Assembly: GCF_001577835.2 (NCBI RefSeq)
Contig: NC_029521.1
Span: forward strand, 7,120,255 to 7,184,254
Direction: 5' to 3'
Source of the DNA: Coturnix japonica
Taxonomy: Eukaryota > Chordata > Aves > Galliformes > Phasianidae
DNA: 64,000 nt
The position numbers were made by a program, and so were the translations under genes. Below, in pieces: positions 62,437-64,000 of this stretch. Each line of letters opens with the position of its first letter. The stretch's first letter is position 1. The notes under the pieces are model-generated. The model did no database searches. It saw only the letters and a list, made by a program, of their open reading frames with translations, and had not been told where the DNA came from.

Positions 62437-64000
62437 AAAAAAAAAGAAAAGAAATAGCTAAAGACAAATAGAACAGAAAAATAAATGACAATTAAGCCAA
62501 AAGAGAATTATAGAGGGGAACAGTTATACGTTGTGGGTGGCAAGGATCTCAATTAATTACAGAACATGAAGGGAAATCCAGGCATTTCCATGAGATGTTA
62601 TTAAAAGACATATTGACTGAGCTTTCTTTACATGTTTTGCCCTAGAAAAAGACAAAAGGATTTCCCTGGTATTGATTTGTTCCTGGAACTGGTCGACTTT
62701 AAGCCATGAAGAATAACCTAATGAGAAGTGGCTGGGCAGCAAACAAGAAAGAACGAATTGCTGCCACTGACACTCACATTTGTGAGCTTCCATATATTAT
62801 TGCCTTTTTCAATTTAGCATTTGTTCATATTGCTTGTCAGAAACCATTAAACCACAACACATTCTCTACAGTAAAAACGGTTAGCCTATCAGTTATTCAT
62901 CTACAAATATACAAATAATCATAATTTTCAGCCAGTCTGCTCAAGAATATTAGCACTTTTAACTAACTGGTGGGATCTGCAATGTTCCTGCAAGGTACTA
63001 AGCACTATGAGCTGCTCCCAGTGAGAAGGGAGGTACTCAACATCTTGGAATAGCAACCTTTTCCTCCTAGAATTGAAGGCATTAATTCCATATTCATCTG
63101 CTTCATCCTCTGCTGCAGAAGCTTTGCAGCCATAGTAAAACGACCACAAGACCTTCCAGCCAAAGCAGCAAGATGAGAATTACCTGGGCTGGCCGTGTGA
63201 CAGCCTGTGGGCTGAGGACCTCTTAGCATCACCTCGCTAGCACAGATAACAAAAGCATCTGCTTTGCTGTGATGGCCTAATCCCACCCATGACAGAACTA
63301 CTATGCAGGCAATGACCTGCAGAAATTCAGAGTATATCCCACCAGGATTACATACACTAACACGAGAAGATTAAGCAGCTCTATGTTAATAATTAGTATC
63401 GCATGGAAGCTGGCTTCTTTCCACAAGACCAATGGTGTGCAAATGTAAATACCTTCCCTTATGTACTTAACAATTGTCCTCATAGTTGTGATTCTTCAAG
63501 CAGTTCTGTATAGCATTCACAGATTGAAAATAATTTGCTATTTTTATGAATATATACAGCAGAAAAACTGCTCTCAATGTATGCATCCATGGTCTGGTAG
63601 CCACCTCCAAACGTCTGCAATTAAAAGTATGCTTCTTCTTACTTCCTAGTGTTCACCTTTGTGATTTATCAGAAACTGTCCCTCGTTTCCACCTCTAAAA
63701 TTTTGTCTATCAGCTGATGTTGTCATTTCTCTGGGACACACACAATATTGACTCTCAGGCAGCAGAATGATTCAGTATGCAATCTTTCTATGGAGTAATA
63801 GCACACAGAATATCAAGGACACCAGTAGATGCGGTATGCCTCAGGCAGGCATGAACCAAATAGGGTCTTGACTACACCAATGTTCAGAGATTAATACCTT
63901 TATAAAGAACTGTCTTCACATACGCTGTCATTGAGTTTTAAGTTTTCACTCTTACTCATCCAGGTCACTTTTTCTGGGAAGAATAAATCATAGAGCTACG
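62437..64000. other. EGR2-upstream gene desert, last segment
   Basis: AT-rich DNA without a recognisable gene, RNA gene or transposon. NRBF2, the next gene on this side in mammals, is not reached. Confidence 0.5.

Overview
The window is vertebrate nuclear DNA, most likely from a bird. It holds two clear protein-coding genes that point at each other: ADO (cysteamine/N-terminal-cysteine dioxygenase, + strand, single coding exon) and EGR2/Krox20 (three-zinc-finger immediate-early transcription factor, - strand, two coding exons). ADO followed by convergent EGR2 is the order in mammals (human 10q21). The bird call rests on very GC-rich coding exons and CpG islands set in AT-rich, repeat-poor flanks, a CR1-family LINE remnant, and compact spacing. 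I cannot name the species.

Layout. 1-10.4 kb: no supportable gene. It lies downstream of EGR2, on the side where mammals keep the Schwann-cell EGR2 enhancer, and has a few stretches that read like conserved noncoding DNA. 10.4-12.3 kb: CpG island with the ADO promoter (YY1-like and ZNF143-like sites, a CAT/CTC microsatellite), the 240-codon ADO ORF and a nearby AATAAA. 12.3-15.4 kb: spacer between the convergent genes, ending in a purine tract of about 80 nt. 15.4-18.7 kb: a second CpG island with the EGR2 3'UTR (U18 tract, strong G-quadruplex candidate), coding exon 2, a 260-bp intron, coding exon 1, 5'UTR, and a promoter with TATA, CRE and CArG elements plus an upstream CArG/Ets cluster. 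18.7-64 kb: an AT-rich gene desert upstream of EGR2, with simple repeats, one internally deleted CR1-type LINE piece (about 49 kb), a possible second CR1 tail (56.3 kb), a 13-N assembly gap (62.4 kb), and several compact homeodomain/Meis/Sox/TCF motif clusters.

How it fits together. ADO looks like a housekeeping gene. EGR2 looks like a signal-induced gene (SRF/TCF and CREB inputs at the promoter) with a large regulatory desert, as expected for a hindbrain, neural-crest and myelination regulator whose known enhancers are distant. I see no convincing novel gene system. The most useful leads are the candidate regulatory islands, the EGR2 3'UTR quadruplex, and the avian-specific low-complexity expansions in EGR2. 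Enhancer assignments are inference from motif content and position; I could not align anything.
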